Positions 20,215 through 32,456 are shown, numbered from the stretch's first letter. The stretch: 64,000 bases of DNA from Lacrimispora sphenoides JCM 1415 (GCF_900105615.1 NZ_LT630003.1:3546501-3610500); one strand, 5' to 3'. Notes: generated by a model not told the origin, from the sequence alone. Program-made: numbers and translations.

Positions 20215-21311
20215 ATCCGCCGGTCTTTACAGGACTCCCGGATTATCAGCTCCGGCTTTAAGATCCGCTCCACTCTGCTTTCTTCATCGGGAACATTGTT
20301 CATCTTTTCTATAAGAAGCTCCGCCGCCATCGCCCCCAGCCGCTCCTGGGGGTGGGCGATGGTGGTCAGCTTCACAATCCCATTTTCTGCGATAAAGGAA
20401 TTGTCATAGCCTGTAACAGAAATATCCTCTGGCACGGAAAGCCCGCTCTTTTCAATGGTTTTCATGACCTCAAAGGCAATCTGGTCATTGTAGCAGACGA
20501 TTCCGTCAATTAACACCCCTTCTTCCAGCTTAAGCCTTAACGCGCCTGATGGCTTTGACGTACGGTCCTCGGTGTGGAACCAGACAACCATATCCGGATC
20601 ATAAGAAAATCCCGCCTCCTGAAGAGCTTTTACATAGCCTTTGTGCCGGTCCCTTCCCTGGCTGTCATCAGCCTTGAATATCCCCAAGATGTGCTTATGC
20701 CCTAATTCGATCAGATGCTTTGTCACCAGATACCCACCCATACAGTCATCCATCAGGATATGGGGTTTGTTCATCATGTGGGCGTAACAGCCCTGAATGA
20801 ATACATAGGGGATCTGGTAAAAATCCAACTTCTCATAAAGCCCCTTGTGGCCGCACATGATCTCACTTTTGCTTGGCTCTATGATGAGCCCGTCAATGTC
20901 CTTTTCAAGGATCTCTTCCAGACATCTGCTTTCCTTAAACCTGCTGTTTCCCGTATTTTTCAGTATAATGCTGTAACCGTTTGCCGTGAGTACACGATCA
21001 ATTCCCTGGATCAGCCGCGGAAAAATATAATCAGACAAATAGGTGGTAATCACCGCGATATTTCCTGACCCCTTTTTTCCTCCCGCTTTTCTGGAAACAA
21101 AGGTTCCCCGGCCATGTTCTGCTGTAATAAATCCCTCCTGTTCCAGAATGGAAATTGCTTTTCTCACCGTGTGGCGGCTTACATGACAGGAGGCCGACAG
21201 TTCATTTTCCGAAGGCAGCCGGTCGCCCGGCTTTCTCTTACCTGAAATAATATCCTTTTTCAGTTCTTCCATTAACAGATAATACTTTGCTTTTCCGCTG
21301 TCCTCCGCCAT
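20211..21311 (-). CDS. araR: Arabinose-responsive repressor, GntR head with LacI-type sensor (AraR)
   Basis: Transcriptional repressor of 366 residues, close to the 362 of Bacillus AraR. An N-terminal GntR winged helix (about 10-75; GDRLPSENELSASCHVSRHTVRKA is present, quoted in part as PSENELSASCHVSRHTV) is joined to a periplasmic-binding-like effector domain (about 90-366; SVTGYDNSFIAENG). This fusion is characteristic of AraR, which releases DNA when L-arabinose binds. ATG 21309-21311 follows AAGGAG; an upstream in-frame start overlaps araD. As last gene of the arabinose operon it would be autoregulated. A candidate operator lies upstream of abfA. Confidence 0.88.
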   Translation of the reverse strand: MAEDSGKAKYYLLMEELKKDIISGKRKPGDRLPSENELSASCHVSRHTVRKAISILEQEGFITAEHGRGTFVSRKAGGKKGSGNIAVITTYLSDYIFPRLIQGIDRVLTANGYSIILKNTGNSRFKESRCLEEILEKDIDGLIIEPSKSEIMCGHKGLYEKLDFYQIPYVFIQGCYAHMMNKPHILMDDCMGGYLVTKHLIELGHKHILGIFKADDSQGRDRHKGYVKALQEAGFSYDPDMVVWFHTEDRTSKPSGALRLKLEEGVLIDGIVCYNDQIAFEVMKTIEKSGLSVPEDISVTGYDNSFIAENGIVKLTTIAHPQERLGAMAAELLIEKMNNVPDEESRVERILKPELIIRESCKDRRI

Positions 21312-21321
21312 ATAGGGCTCC

Positions 21322-22020
21322 TTATGATTCTTTATTCTGGCCGTAATATGCATTCGGTCCATGTTTGCGCATAAAATGTTTATCCTGCATGCATTTGGGC
21401 GCCGGTAAAACCGAGGGATTCAACAGTTCCGTCATAAGGTTCATCTTTGCGATTTCCTCCAACACAACGGCATTGTGGACCGCAGCTGCTGCATCGGTTC
21501 CCCAGGTAAAGGGTCCATGGTTTTTGCATAAAACCGCCGGAACATGCATGGGATTCCTATCCTTAAAGGTTTCGATGATCACTGCTCCCGTATTCTTCTC
21601 ATACCCGTCCCGGGTCTCTTTCTCCGTGAGATTTCTGGCACATGGAATTTCCCCGTAAAAGTAATCTGCATGGGTGGTTCCATAGCAGGGGAGGGCCCTT
21701 CCTGCCTGGGCCCAGGATGTAGCCATGGGGGAATGGGTATGAACGATCCCTCCTATTTCCTTAAATGCCTTATAAAGCTCCAGATGGGTGGCAGTGTCAG
21801 AGGAAGGCCTTAACTTTCCTTCCACCTGATTACCGTCAAGATCCATGACCACCATATCCTCTGGCGTCAGTTCTTCATAATCCACCCCGCTGGGCTTAAT
21901 TATGAAAAGCCCCTGTTCCCGGTCAATTCCGCTGACATTTCCCCAGGTATAAGTAATAAGTCCTCTTCTGGGCAATTCCATGTTTGCCTCGTATACAATC
22001 CTTTTAAGTTCTTCCAGCAT
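21322..22020 (-). CDS. araD: L-ribulose-5-phosphate 4-epimerase
   Basis: Class II aldolase-fold epimerase that converts L-ribulose 5-phosphate to D-xylulose 5-phosphate. The 232 residues match the E. coli AraD length. Visible motifs are GNVSGID, the zinc-binding [11 protein letters not shown] and [11 protein letters not shown], ending [13 protein letters not shown] 22018-22020 has GGAGG eight bases upstream; a longer start at 22047 would overlap the ribulokinase stop region. It lies 28 bases after the kinase and ends ten bases before araR. Confidence 0.94.
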   Translation of the reverse strand: MLEELKRIVYEANMELPRRGLITYTWGNVSGIDREQGLFIIKPSGVDYEELTPEDMVVMDLDGNQVEGKLRPSSDTATHLELYKAFKEIGGIVHTHSPMATSWAQAGRALPCYGTTHADYFYGEIPCARNLTEKETRDGYEKNTGAVIIETFKDRNPMHVPAVLCKNHGPFTWGTDAAAAVHNAVVLEEIAKMNLMTELLNPSVLPAPKCMQDKHFMRKHGPNAYYGQNKES

Positions 22021-22048
22021 GTCAGCTTCCTCCTTTTTGCTTTCCATA

Positions 22049-23647
22049 TTATTTTAAGTGATCTACTGCGGCACGCTCAATGGAAAGTCCATTTCTGTAC
22101 CGTTCCATAAAGGCCTGAAAACCTGCTTCATCCTCAGGATCAGGCCCCATTCTGGTCCCCCCGTCATCCTTAAATACCTTTTCAGCCAGGTAAAGATCCA
22201 GGGATTCCCCTTCCTCCTTCTTAAGCATGTAGGAGGCTAAAAGAGCAGCTCCCCAGGCTCCTCCTTCCCCGGCTGTCTCCATGACGGAAACCGGAACGCC
22301 CAGGGCGGCAGCCATGATCCGCTGTCCCACTCCTTTAGTCTTAAATAGTCCTCCATGGCCCAAAAGTACATTAAGCCGGACTCCTTCCTCAAAGAGGATA
22401 TCCATTCCCATCTTTAATGCTCCCAAAGCGGTATAAAGATGGACTCTCATAAAGTTTGCAAGATTAAACCGGCTTTCCGGTGTCCGGACAAACAAAGGCC
22501 TTCCCTCTTCAAAATGGGTGATGTGCTCTCCGGACAAATAGCCGTAGGAAAGCATACCTCCCCCATCTTTATCTCCTTCCAGGGCCTTCTGGTAAAGAGT
22601 GGAAAACAGGGTATTCCTGTCTATTTTCATTCCCGCCGCATCCGCAAATTCCTCAAACAGGGAAACCCAGGCGTTTAAATCTGAGGTACAGTTGTTGCAG
22701 TGAACCATTGCTACTGCATCACCGGCTGGAGTGGTGACTATATCGATTTCCGGATATACTCTGGAAAGCTCTTTTTCCAGTACCACCATGGCGAACACAC
22801 TGGTCCCGGCGGATACATTGCCGGTTCTTCTTGCCACGCTGTTGGTAGCCGTCATCCCTGTCCCGGCATCACCTTCCGGCGGGCAAAGGGGTATTCCAGG
22901 CTTTAAATTCCCGCTGGCATCAAGAAGCCGTGCCCCTTCCTCGGTCAGGGTCCCTGCCCTCTCTCCTGCTGTCAGCACCCTTGGCATAATATCCCGGAGC
23001 TTCCAGGGGAACTGACGGGGTGCAACCAGTTCATCAAACTGTTCAATCATGCGCTCATGGAAATCCTTTGCAGCACAGTCCACGGGAAACATCCCTGCAC
23101 AGTCTCCGATGCCAAGGACCCGCTCTCCCGTCAGCTTCCAGTGGACATAGCCTTCCAGGGTAACCAGGTAATCAATTTCCGGCACATGCTCTTCCTGGTT
23201 AAGGATTGCCTGATAGAGGTGGGCAATGCTCCATCTCTGTGGGATTTGAAAGGAGAACAGCTCCGTCAGCTTTTCCGAAGCCTCTTCTGTCATGGTATTT
23301 CTCCAGGTCCTAAAAGGCACCAGCAGCTCCCCCTCCTTGTCAAATGCCATATACCCATGCATCATGGCAGAAAAACAGATGGCTCCAATGGTGGTAAGAG
23401 TTTCCCCATACCGCTCTTTCACCTCCTCTGCCATGTTTTTATAGCTTTCCCTTACTCCCTCCCAGATATCCGGTATGGAATAGGTCCAGACGCCGTCTAC
23501 ATACTGGTTTTCCCAGTCATAGCTGCCGGAAGCAATGGGATTATGTTCTTCATCTACCAGTACGGCTTTAATTCGCGTGGAGCCAAGCTCTATTCCCAGA
23601 GCGGTTCTCCCTTCCCGGATCGCTGCCCCTATTTGTTTTTCCATCAT
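22049..23647 (-). CDS. araB: FGGY-family carbohydrate kinase, ribulokinase
   Basis: Kinase of 532 residues expected to phosphorylate L-ribulose in the arabinose pathway. It carries the FGGY ATPase fold: [19 protein letters not shown] phosphate-1 loop at the start, [10 protein letters not shown] in the middle and [21 protein letters not shown] towards the end. FGGY kinases are hard to tell apart by sequence, and this one is the shorter clostridial type rather than a classic E. coli AraB. Its position between araA and araD supports ribulokinase over xylulokinase. AGGAGG precedes the ATG. Confidence 0.85.
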   Translation of the reverse strand: MMEKQIGAAIREGRTALGIELGSTRIKAVLVDEEHNPIASGSYDWENQYVDGVWTYSIPDIWEGVRESYKNMAEEVKERYGETLTTIGAICFSAMMHGYMAFDKEGELLVPFRTWRNTMTEEASEKLTELFSFQIPQRWSIAHLYQAILNQEEHVPEIDYLVTLEGYVHWKLTGERVLGIGDCAGMFPVDCAAKDFHERMIEQFDELVAPRQFPWKLRDIMPRVLTAGERAGTLTEEGARLLDASGNLKPGIPLCPPEGDAGTGMTATNSVARRTGNVSAGTSVFAMVVLEKELSRVYPEIDIVTTPAGDAVAMVHCNNCTSDLNAWVSLFEEFADAAGMKIDRNTLFSTLYQKALEGDKDGGGMLSYGYLSGEHITHFEEGRPLFVRTPESRFNLANFMRVHLYTALGALKMGMDILFEEGVRLNVLLGHGGLFKTKGVGQRIMAAALGVPVSVMETAGEGGAWGAALLASYMLKKEEGESLDLYLAEKVFKDDGGTRMGPDPEDEAGFQAFMERYRNGLSIERAAVDHLK

Positions 23648-23707
23648 TTGAAACCCCTCCTGAATTATGTCCGCCCTTTTTCCTAAAGGGCGGCCCCTGT
23701 TATTTAT

Positions 23708-25201
23708 TTAACGATATGCCATAGAATTCCATCTCAATTCATTTTTCAAATCTCTGATGGTGGTTTTTTCATCAATGAAAACAGCTTCAATTCCCATCGC
23801 TTCCGCCCAGTCACCCATCTGTTCTGCCGATAAATCATAGGTAAAGGCTGTATGGTGGGCGCCGCCGGCTAAAATCCAGCTCTCCGCTCCTGTGGTAAGA
23901 TTTGGCTCAGGCGTCCAGAACGCAGTGGCAACCGGAAGCTTTGGCATGGTCTTTTCCGTCTTTTTACAATTTACAGTGTTGATGATCAAACGAAAACGGC
24001 TGCCCAGATCAATCAGGGATGTTGCTATCCCCTTTCCTTCCTTTGCAGTAAATACAAGACGTGCAGGTGCTTCCCTATCTCCCATGGACAGCGGATTTAC
24101 TCTGATGCCTACCGTTCCATCTGCGATGGTGGGGCAAACCTCCAGCATGTGGGCCTGTAAGATCCCTTCTTTGCCGGGAACCAGGTTGTAGGTGTAATCC
24201 TCCATAAAGGAAGTTCCCTTCGCGCCCTTTGCCCCTTCGGTCATGATCTTCATCAGGCGCACCATAGCTGCTGTCTTCCAGTCTCCTTCCGCCCCGAAGC
24301 CATAGCCCTTTTCCATCAGGCGCTGGATGGCAAGGCCGGGAAGCTGCTTTAATGAGCCTAAATCCCCAAAGTGAGTGACGATTGCCTGATAATCCTTATC
24401 CTTTAAAAACCGTTCAAAGCCAAGCTCGATCTGCGCCTGAACCGCCACATGGGTCTTAAACTCCTCATGGTCCATGCCTTCCGTTAAAACTTCATATCTG
24501 CTGTAATATTCCTCCACCAGGGAAGAGATATCACCTGCTGCCACACCCTTTACATAATCTGCGATTTCATTGACTGGATAGGCATCGATCTCCCAACCGA
24601 ATTTCATCTGGGCCTCTACCTTATCTCCTTCAGTAACCGCCACGTTTCTCATATTGTCAGCAACCCGGACCACGCGGATATGACTGCTTTCCATAATTCC
24701 CACCGCAGTCCGCATCCAGGAACCGATCCGCCTCTGGACTCCTTCATCATCCCAATGGCCTGCGATCACCTTTCTCGGAATCCCCATTCTGGTGACCATA
24801 TGCCCGAATTCCCGGTCGCCGTGGGCCGACTGGTTCTCATTCATGAAATCCATATCAATGGTATCATAGGGAATCTCCCGGTTAAACTGGGTGTGCAGAT
24901 GAAGCAAAGGCTTCCGGTACTCCTGAAGCCCTAAGATCCAGGACTTGGCAGGAGAAAAGGTATGCATCCAGGTAATCACGCCTGCGCAGGACTCATCGGT
25001 GTTAGCCTCATGAAACAGCCTGCGTATGGAGGTATTATCAATCAGCACCGGTTTTAAAATCACCTCATAGGGAAGAGCACCGGATGCGTTAAGACTTTCC
25101 GTGATGATCCGTGAATGCTCCGCAACATTTCTTAAGCATTCCTCACCGTAAAGATCCTGAGAGCCTGTTGCAAACCAAAATTTATATTCTTTTTTCACCA
25201 T
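23708..25201 (-). CDS. araA: L-arabinose isomerase
   Basis: Manganese-dependent isomerase of 497 residues converting L-arabinose to L-ribulose, first intracellular step of the pathway. The N-terminus KEYKFWFATGSQDLYGEECL, WMHTFSPAKSWILGL, LHTQFNREIPYDTIDMDFMN and YTYNLVPGKEG are strong family signatures, with the metal-ligand glutamates and histidines in place (EGDWKTAAMVR and GGAHHTAF). GAGAGGG precedes the ATG. It sits 22 bases after abfA and 60 before the kinase. Confidence 0.97.
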   Translation of the reverse strand: MVKKEYKFWFATGSQDLYGEECLRNVAEHSRIITESLNASGALPYEVILKPVLIDNTSIRRLFHEANTDESCAGVITWMHTFSPAKSWILGLQEYRKPLLHLHTQFNREIPYDTIDMDFMNENQSAHGDREFGHMVTRMGIPRKVIAGHWDDEGVQRRIGSWMRTAVGIMESSHIRVVRVADNMRNVAVTEGDKVEAQMKFGWEIDAYPVNEIADYVKGVAAGDISSLVEEYYSRYEVLTEGMDHEEFKTHVAVQAQIELGFERFLKDKDYQAIVTHFGDLGSLKQLPGLAIQRLMEKGYGFGAEGDWKTAAMVRLMKIMTEGAKGAKGTSFMEDYTYNLVPGKEGILQAHMLEVCPTIADGTVGIRVNPLSMGDREAPARLVFTAKEGKGIATSLIDLGSRFRLIINTVNCKKTEKTMPKLPVATAFWTPEPNLTTGAESWILAGGAHHTAFTYDLSAEQMGDWAEAMGIEAVFIDEKTTIRDLKNELRWNSMAYR

Positions 25202-25223
25202 GTTTTACTGTCCCTCTCTTTCA

Positions 25224-26831
<1,608 letters not shown>

Positions 26832-26836
26832 TTATT

Positions 26837-26860
26837 ACTTGTACGCACCATTGCACAAGT
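26837..26860 (-). promoter_or_regulatory. Candidate AraR operator upstream of abfA
   Basis: A 24-bp dyad, ACTTGT at 26837-26842 and ACAAGT at 26855-26860, including TTGTACG, which resembles half of the Bacillus AraR box. Possible promoter elements on the minus strand (TTGTGC and TAATAAAT) overlap it. A second palindrome, GAATACACGTATTC, lies at 26938-26951. Confidence 0.4.
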
Positions 26861-27037
26861 TGTTTTTATGTATTTTACCACAAGAAGGCAGGTTTTACAA
26901 AAATATCCCCTAAGAGCCTGAAGAGAGAACGCACAAGGAATACACGTATTCTTTCTGATTTCTATGTTTTTTCCACAATCCACTGAATAAACCGAGGGAA
27001 AATGCACAATTTTAATTTTAAAATTCATGAATGTTTG

Positions 27038-27180
27038 TTGACACTTTTTCAGAAAAATGAGTTATATTAATAAATGTAACCCCCCCCCAATACATTATAT
27101 AGTTTTTGCTACACCCCATAAGAAACGAAATACCTTCTCCGAAAAAGGACCAGCTTCCCCAGCTGGTCCTTTTCATTTTC
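27038..27180 (+). ncRNA. Candidate intergenic small RNA
   Basis: Plus-strand promoter-like TTGACA (27038-27043), 19 bases, TATATT (27063-27068), followed by a run of nine C (27080-27088) and ending in a very strong hairpin with a T-rich tail at 27143-27180. The product would be about 100 bases, between abfA and the carboxypeptidase gene, both on the other strand. No reading frame fits. The 19-base spacer is long, so the promoter call is weak. Confidence 0.35.
27143..27173. terminator. Strong bidirectional terminator
   Basis: A perfect 13-bp stem AAAAGGACCAGCT / AGCTGGTCCTTTT with loop TCCCC. On the minus strand it ends the carboxypeptidase gene 22 bases past its stop, with five U; on the plus strand it would end the candidate small RNA. 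Confidence 0.85.
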
Positions 27181-27194
27181 TTTTATTCTTATGT

Positions 27195-28625
27195 TTATTT
27201 TTTATTCCGGCGTTGTTTTAAAATCTTTTCAAACGCTTCTTCTGCCCCTTCCGCTTTTAAGCGCCGCCTTCTCTCTTCTCTTCTGAGAGCGATCTCTCTG
27301 GCCTCTTTCTTTTTCTTATAAATGAAAAATCCGGTTCCGCCGCCTGCCAGTCCAAGAAAAGCAGCAATTCCTGCTATCGTAAGCACTCTGCTTCCCTTAT
27401 GATCCGATGACTTTTTATTGGCGCCTGAATTTGTTTCTGATTCCACTGGTTTTGCTTCTGTGGATCCCTGTTCTGATTCCTGGCTCGTTGGTTCCGGAGC
27501 ATTCTTCTCCATTAAGTAGGCCTGGCCCACCTTTCTGTCATTGTAGGAATATTGGATCATAGCTACCGCCCCTTTTGGACTTCCTTTCGGAAGCTCTGTT
27601 ACAAGAGTCTTATCCGCCTGGGAGAACTCGGCTCCTTTGGGAATGGTTACAGTGCTGTCCGGTTCTAATTCCAGATCAGAGGGTTTATAAGATGTCCCTT
27701 TTATCTCAACAGGTTCTTCCCCTGATATATAACTGGTTTCATTCCCTGTAACAGGGAAGTTTTCAAAACGGCTGAAGCCAAATTCCAAAAGAGCTTTACC
27801 ATCAATAAAATATTGCTTCGGGCTTCCCTTTAAAATAACGGAGATAAGCCTTTTTCCATCCTGCTCCCCATAGGTCACAAGGGTATTTCCTGCTTTAATT
27901 AGATATCCAGTCTTTCCTGCCACTGCTGACGGACAATAAAATTCACTCTTTGTATCCTTGGTCTTTACCAGACGATGCTCGTTGTAAATGGTAAGCCCCT
28001 CCGGATTATTGGATGTGGGGGGAATATTATGGCTGATTGCAGAGCTGATCTCCACAAGCTTTTTATTGCTGTAAGCAGCCTTTGCTATGAGTGCCATATC
28101 ATAAGCAGTCACATACTGGGTGTCTCCATTAAGCCCTGACGGATTGTCAAAATGGCTTTCCGTACAACCAAGCTCCTTGATCTTATCATTCATCATGTCT
28201 ACAAATCCCTCTCTGCTTCCGGCCACATGCTCCGCAAGAGCATTCGCTGCCTGGTTGCAGGAATGAAGGATCAGAGAGTAGAGACAGTCTTCCACAGAAA
28301 GCTTGTCACCTGTATCCACATTTAATTTATTGCCGCTGCCCTCCTCCACATTGTAAATGGCATCCTTTGAAAAGGTCACCATGTCGTCGAGTTTCGCGTT
28401 CTCTAAAACAATAAGAGCAGTCAAAATCTTCGTTATGCTGGCTGGCGGATAAGGGGCATGGATATTCTGGCCAAATATGACGGCCCCTGAATCCCCGTCT
28501 ATAACAATCCCGGCTTCCGCCTGGATGCCCGTATCAGACGGCCAGTCCGGTTTCGCATATACAGTCATTAGAAACAGCTGGCTGACCAATATGCAGCTAA
28601 TCAGTACTTTTATCCTCCGATTCAC
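27195..28625 (-). CDS. D-alanyl-D-alanine carboxypeptidase, peptidase S11
   Basis: Penicillin-binding protein of 476 residues that trims the terminal D-Ala of peptidoglycan stem peptides outside the cell. It has a signal peptide (about 1-24, ending VYA), and the three active-site boxes SxxK in PPASITKILTA, SxN in LHSCNQAAN and KTG in VAGKTGYLIKAG. A beta-rich PBP5-like C-terminal domain follows, then a Ser/Glu/Thr-rich linker, a membrane helix (IAGIAAFLGLAGGGTGFFIY) and a very basic coiled tail. The C-terminal anchor is unlike the usual amphipathic helix of DacA. The start is GTG at 28623-28625 with AGGAGG seven bases upstream. Confidence 0.92.
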   Translation of the reverse strand: MNRRIKVLISCILVSQLFLMTVYAKPDWPSDTGIQAEAGIVIDGDSGAVIFGQNIHAPYPPASITKILTALIVLENAKLDDMVTFSKDAIYNVEEGSGNKLNVDTGDKLSVEDCLYSLILHSCNQAANALAEHVAGSREGFVDMMNDKIKELGCTESHFDNPSGLNGDTQYVTAYDMALIAKAAYSNKKLVEISSAISHNIPPTSNNPEGLTIYNEHRLVKTKDTKSEFYCPSAVAGKTGYLIKAGNTLVTYGEQDGKRLISVILKGSPKQYFIDGKALLEFGFSRFENFPVTGNETSYISGEEPVEIKGTSYKPSDLELEPDSTVTIPKGAEFSQADKTLVTELPKGSPKGAVAMIQYSYNDRKVGQAYLMEKNAPEPTSQESEQGSTEAKPVESETNSGANKKSSDHKGSRVLTIAGIAAFLGLAGGGTGFFIYKKKKEAREIALRREERRRRLKAEGAEEAFEKILKQRRNKK

Positions 28626-28919
28626 GTATCATCCTCCTGACATGAAATATGCCTTAAAGCCGCATTCAGATTATTATACGGTTTTAAGGCATTATATTAC
28701 TTCGCACAATTTATTACTTGCCCCAAGATTTTTTAACTATAAGTATCTTACTGACCTTAGACCAATCTGAAAAAGGGCATTTATATTATAATACATCAAA
28801 TCTTTGTTATATTCAAGAAAAACATTTAGAACTATATTGCCTTTGTTTGCTCTTTCTTATACCGTGAAGGCGTAACACCATATGTGGGTTCATTTCTCCT
28901 AAAGAAAAACTCAATTAAA
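28626..28919. other. Gene-free region upstream of the carboxypeptidase
   Basis: AT-rich, about 290 bases, presumably holding the carboxypeptidase promoter, which I could not place with confidence. No supportable reading frame on either strand. Confidence 0.4.
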
Positions 28920-28969
28920 AAATGCCCCAAACCCGCAAAAATACTAGTTTTTTACGGTTTAGGGCATTT
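28920..28969 (-). terminator. Terminator of rny
   Basis: Fourteen-base arms at 28920-28933 and 28956-28969 (AAATGCCC...GGGCATTT) with one mismatch, followed on the minus strand by a run of seven U. It lies about 20 bases past the rny stop. Confidence 0.8.
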
Positions 28970-28988
28970 ATCATCTCAATCTGAACAT

Positions 28989-30548
28989 TTACTTCGCGTA
29001 ATCTGTAACTCTGGACTCCCGGATCACATTGACTTTGATCTGTCCCGGGTATTCCAGAGATTCTTCAATCTTCTTGGAAATATCACGGGCTAAAAGAACC
29101 ATATCGTCATCGTTAATCTGCTCCGGTACTACCATAATCCGAACTTCGCGTCCTGCCTGAATGGCAAAGGACTTGTCCACTCCCTTAAAGGAGTTGGTAA
29201 TATCTTCTAACTGTTTTAATCTGTTTGTATATGTCTCCAGAGTCTCTCTTCTTGCTCCAGGTCTTGCGGCAGATATTGTGTCTGCTGCCTGGACAATGCA
29301 AGCGATAAGGCTCTGTGGTTCAACATCGCCATGATGTGATTCCACAGTGTTCAGCACGATTGCAGATTCCTTATATTTCTTACATAACTCCACACCGAGC
29401 TGAATATGAGAACCTTCCATCTCATGGTCAACGGCTTTTCCGATGTCATGTAGTAAACCGGCACGCTTGGCCATGCGGATATCAAGGCCGATTTCTCCGG
29501 CCAACAGCCCTGACAATTGGGCCACCTCAATGGAATGCTTTAATGCATTCTGACCGTAGCTTGTTCTGTATCTCAGCTTGCCAAGCAATCTGATGAGTTC
29601 CGGATGAAGACCGTGAATGCCCACTTCAAGAGCAGCGGCTTCTCCTTCTTCACGCATATTGGTTTCTACCTCTTTTTGTGCCTTTTCCACCATTTCTTCA
29701 ATTCTTGCAGGATGAATACGTCCATCCACAATAAGGCGTTCCAACGCGATTCTGGCTACTTCTCTACGAACCGGATCGAATCCGGATAATACAACAGCCT
29801 CAGGGGTGTCATCAATAATGAGTTCCACTCCCGTAAGGGTCTCTAACGTACGGATGTTACGGCCTTCCCTTCCGATGATTCTTCCTTTCATCTCATCGTT
29901 TGGTAGCTGCACGACTGAAACCGTAGTTTCTGCCACATGGTCAGCAGCGCATCTTTGAATGGCTGTAACCACGTATTCCCTCGCCTTTTTTTCGGCTTCT
30001 TCTTTTGCTTTGTTGTCAAGTTCCTTAATTAATTTCGCAGTGTCATGTTTAACGTCATCTTCAACAGATTTTAAAAGATATTCTTTTGCCTGTTCGGAGG
30101 TAAGTCCAGAAATTTTTTCCAGTTCCTGAATGCCTTTTTCATAGAGAGATTCCACTTCGGTATTTCTCTTATTCAGGGCGTCCTCGCGAGCAGCCAGACC
30201 TGCTTCTCGTTTTTCCATAACCTCGGACTTCTTGTCCAGGTTTTCTTCCTTGCTTAGTACTCTTCTTTCATAACGTTGAAGCTCAGCTCTTCTTTCCCTG
30301 GTTTCCTTCTCCAGTTCATTCTTAGTCTTTAAAGACTCTTCTTTTGCCTCAAGGAGAGCTTCGCGCTTCTTTGTCTCAGCGGTCTTTAATGCTTCATCTA
30401 TTATTTCCCGGGATTTTTCTTCCGCAGTGCCAATCTTGCTTTCGTAAGCATTTTTACGATACGTGATGGCAGCAGACCAGGCAATAAAAGCAACTACTAC
30501 TGATACTACAATTGCAATCAATATAGCCATGAATACTGATACTGACAC
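28989..30548 (-). CDS. rny: Ribonuclease Y
   Basis: Membrane-anchored endoribonuclease of 519 residues that starts decay of many Firmicute mRNAs. An N-terminal membrane helix (about 5-28) is followed by a long charged coiled coil (about 35-200), a KH domain ([19 protein letters not shown]) and an HD domain with [12 protein letters not shown], all in the usual order and length. The start is GTG 30546-30548 with AAGGAGG seven bases upstream. It lies 125 bases downstream of recX in the common recA-recX-rny order. Confidence 0.97.
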   Translation of the reverse strand: MSVSVFMAILIAIVVSVVVAFIAWSAAITYRKNAYESKIGTAEEKSREIIDEALKTAETKKREALLEAKEESLKTKNELEKETRERRAELQRYERRVLSKEENLDKKSEVMEKREAGLAAREDALNKRNTEVESLYEKGIQELEKISGLTSEQAKEYLLKSVEDDVKHDTAKLIKELDNKAKEEAEKKAREYVVTAIQRCAADHVAETTVSVVQLPNDEMKGRIIGREGRNIRTLETLTGVELIIDDTPEAVVLSGFDPVRREVARIALERLIVDGRIHPARIEEMVEKAQKEVETNMREEGEAAALEVGIHGLHPELIRLLGKLRYRTSYGQNALKHSIEVAQLSGLLAGEIGLDIRMAKRAGLLHDIGKAVDHEMEGSHIQLGVELCKKYKESAIVLNTVESHHGDVEPQSLIACIVQAADTISAARPGARRETLETYTNRLKQLEDITNSFKGVDKSFAIQAGREVRIMVVPEQINDDDMVLLARDISKKIEESLEYPGQIKVNVIRESRVTDYAK

Positions 30549-30673
30549 AGGAGCACCTCCTTATTAGATTTTCATTGTACAACAATACAACACTACAATT
30601 TTAAACTGTTTTATACATTATGTCAAGTATTTCGCCCCTGTTTCAGGTATACTTATACACATTTTCCTTGTTG

Positions 30674-31282
30674 TCAGTATTCACTATAAATTCCGCCTAA
30701 AACACGGCTTATTGCATCGTAAGAAAAACCCCGTCTACCCAAGGCAGCCATCATTTTTCCTCGTTCCTTAAAGTCCATTTCCTCCGCTTTTATGCGCTTC
30801 TTATTCACATAGGCCCGTATCTGCGCCTCTTCATCCACAGGCTGTTCTCTAAGGATCTCCTGGATCACCTCTTTGTCAAGACCCTTTTTCTGCAGTTCGT
30901 ACTGAATCTGCCGCCCGCTTTTCCGCTCTGAATTGAATTCCACGTATCTGCGGCCGTAGTTCTCATCGTTGATAAAGTTATGTTCTTTTAAAAAATCTAT
31001 GGCGTAATCGGCAGCTTCTTTCGGATACCCTCCATCCTTTAACTTCCGTCTCAGTTCCTGTTCCGTCTTATCTGAGGATTTCAGAAGAAAAAGGACCCTT
31101 TCCCTGGCCCTTTTAAACAAAACCTCATTAAGGATCTCCTGATAAGTCTCTTCGGAAAGCGGCGTTCCTTCCTCTATCCCAAATTTTCTGATTTCCCCTC
31201 GATATAGGACAAGAGTAAAGTCTTCATCCAGAATGACTTTACTCCTGCGTTTATCAACGGGCACAATTTCCACAACTGTCAT
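30674..31282 (-). CDS. recX: Regulatory protein RecX
   Basis: Modulator of RecA filaments, 202 residues. It has the three-helix repeats of the family: ARERVLFLLKSSDKTEQELRRKL, GGYPKEAADYAIDFLKE and RKSGRQIQYELQKKGLDKE, and ends LGRRGFSYDAISRVLG. AAGGGG precedes the ATG. It directly follows recA on the same strand, 64 bases away, so the two are probably co-transcribed from the LexA-controlled recA promoter. Confidence 0.93.
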   Translation of the reverse strand: MTVVEIVPVDKRRSKVILDEDFTLVLYRGEIRKFGIEEGTPLSEETYQEILNEVLFKRARERVLFLLKSSDKTEQELRRKLKDGGYPKEAADYAIDFLKEHNFINDENYGRRYVEFNSERKSGRQIQYELQKKGLDKEVIQEILREQPVDEEAQIRAYVNKKRIKAEEMDFKERGKMMAALGRRGFSYDAISRVLGGIYSEY

Positions 31283-31346
31283 ATAGGCCCCTTATTTTAA
31301 CTTTTTTCCGGCGTTCATGAATTCGCCGGCCAAAACCTTGCGGAGA

Positions 31347-32441
31347 TTACTCCTTGGGAGTTTCGTCTTTGCTTTCCTCTGCCTTGATTCTCTTGCTTTC
31401 CTTAGTGGCAGCTGAACCAGCACTCTCCGACGCTATACTGCTTTCTTCATGAAGCCCATACTTTATACGGACCTTGTTCTCTACCTCCAGGCAAACTGCC
31501 GGATTATCCTGAAGATAAGTCTTGGCATTTTCCCGGCCCTGGCCGATCTTGACATTATTATAAGCAAACCATGCTCCGCTCTTTTCCACGATATTCTCTT
31601 TTACCGCCAGATCCAGGATATCTCCTTCCTTGGAAATACCTTTGCCGAACATGATGTCGAATTCTGCCTCTTTAAATGGCGGTGCAATCTTATTCTTTAC
31701 TACCTTTACACGGACCCGGTTACCTACCATATCTCCGCCCTGCTTTAAGGTCTCGATCTTACGGATATCCAGGCGGACAGACGCGTAGAACTTAAGGGCA
31801 CGTCCACCCGTAGTAGTCTCAGGGCTTCCAAACATGACTCCCACCTTCTCACGAAGCTGGTTAATAAAGAGAACAATACAGTTGGACTTGCTGATGATGG
31901 CCGTCAGCTTTCTAAGAGCCTGGGACATCAGACGCGCCTGAAGACCCACATGGGAATCGCCCATATCACCTTCAATTTCGGCCTTTGGCACAAGAGCTGC
32001 GACCGAGTCCACGATTACTATGTCAACAGCACCGGACCGAACCATGGTTTCCGTGATCTCCAATGCCTGCTCTCCGTTATCCGGCTGGGAAATGTAAAGG
32101 TTATCAATATCCACTCCAATGTTCTTGGCGTAAACAGGATCAAGGGCATGCTCCGCGTCAATAAATCCCGCGATGCCGCCTCTCTTCTGAACCTCTGCAA
32201 TCATATGTAGGGCAACCGTCGTTTTACCACTGGATTCCGGCCCGTAGATCTCCACAACCCTTCCCTTTGGAATTCCTCCCAGGCCAAGAGCAATATCAAG
32301 GCTTAATGCTCCTGTAGGTATGGTCTCCACGTTCATATTTGTGCCTGAGTCGCCCAGCTTCATAACAGAGCCTTTCCCATATGCCTTTTCTATCTGAGTA
32401 AGGGCGGCATCAAGCGCCTTTAGCTTATCATCTTTATTCAT
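31347..32441 (-). CDS. recA: Recombinase RecA
   Basis: DNA strand-exchange ATPase and SOS co-protease, 364 residues. The Walker A is GPESSGKTT (about residues 67-75), the L1/L2 region includes [19 protein letters not shown], and the C-terminus is acidic and lysine-rich ([12 protein letters not shown]). ATG 32439-32441 has GGAGG five bases upstream; an in-frame TTG seven codons earlier overlaps the LexA box and is not the start. A consensus promoter and a LexA operator lie immediately upstream. Confidence 0.98.
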   Translation of the reverse strand: MNKDDKLKALDAALTQIEKAYGKGSVMKLGDSGTNMNVETIPTGALSLDIALGLGGIPKGRVVEIYGPESSGKTTVALHMIAEVQKRGGIAGFIDAEHALDPVYAKNIGVDIDNLYISQPDNGEQALEITETMVRSGAVDIVIVDSVAALVPKAEIEGDMGDSHVGLQARLMSQALRKLTAIISKSNCIVLFINQLREKVGVMFGSPETTTGGRALKFYASVRLDIRKIETLKQGGDMVGNRVRVKVVKNKIAPPFKEAEFDIMFGKGISKEGDILDLAVKENIVEKSGAWFAYNNVKIGQGRENAKTYLQDNPAVCLEVENKVRIKYGLHEESSIASESAGSAATKESKRIKAEESKDETPKE

Positions 32442-32456
32442 ATTATCCTCCGACGC

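Noticed and set aside
27080..27088. Nine-C tract as a slipped-strand phase-variation site
   Set aside because: It lies in no reading frame and not within promoter spacing of a supported gene; kept only as a feature of the small RNA candidate.
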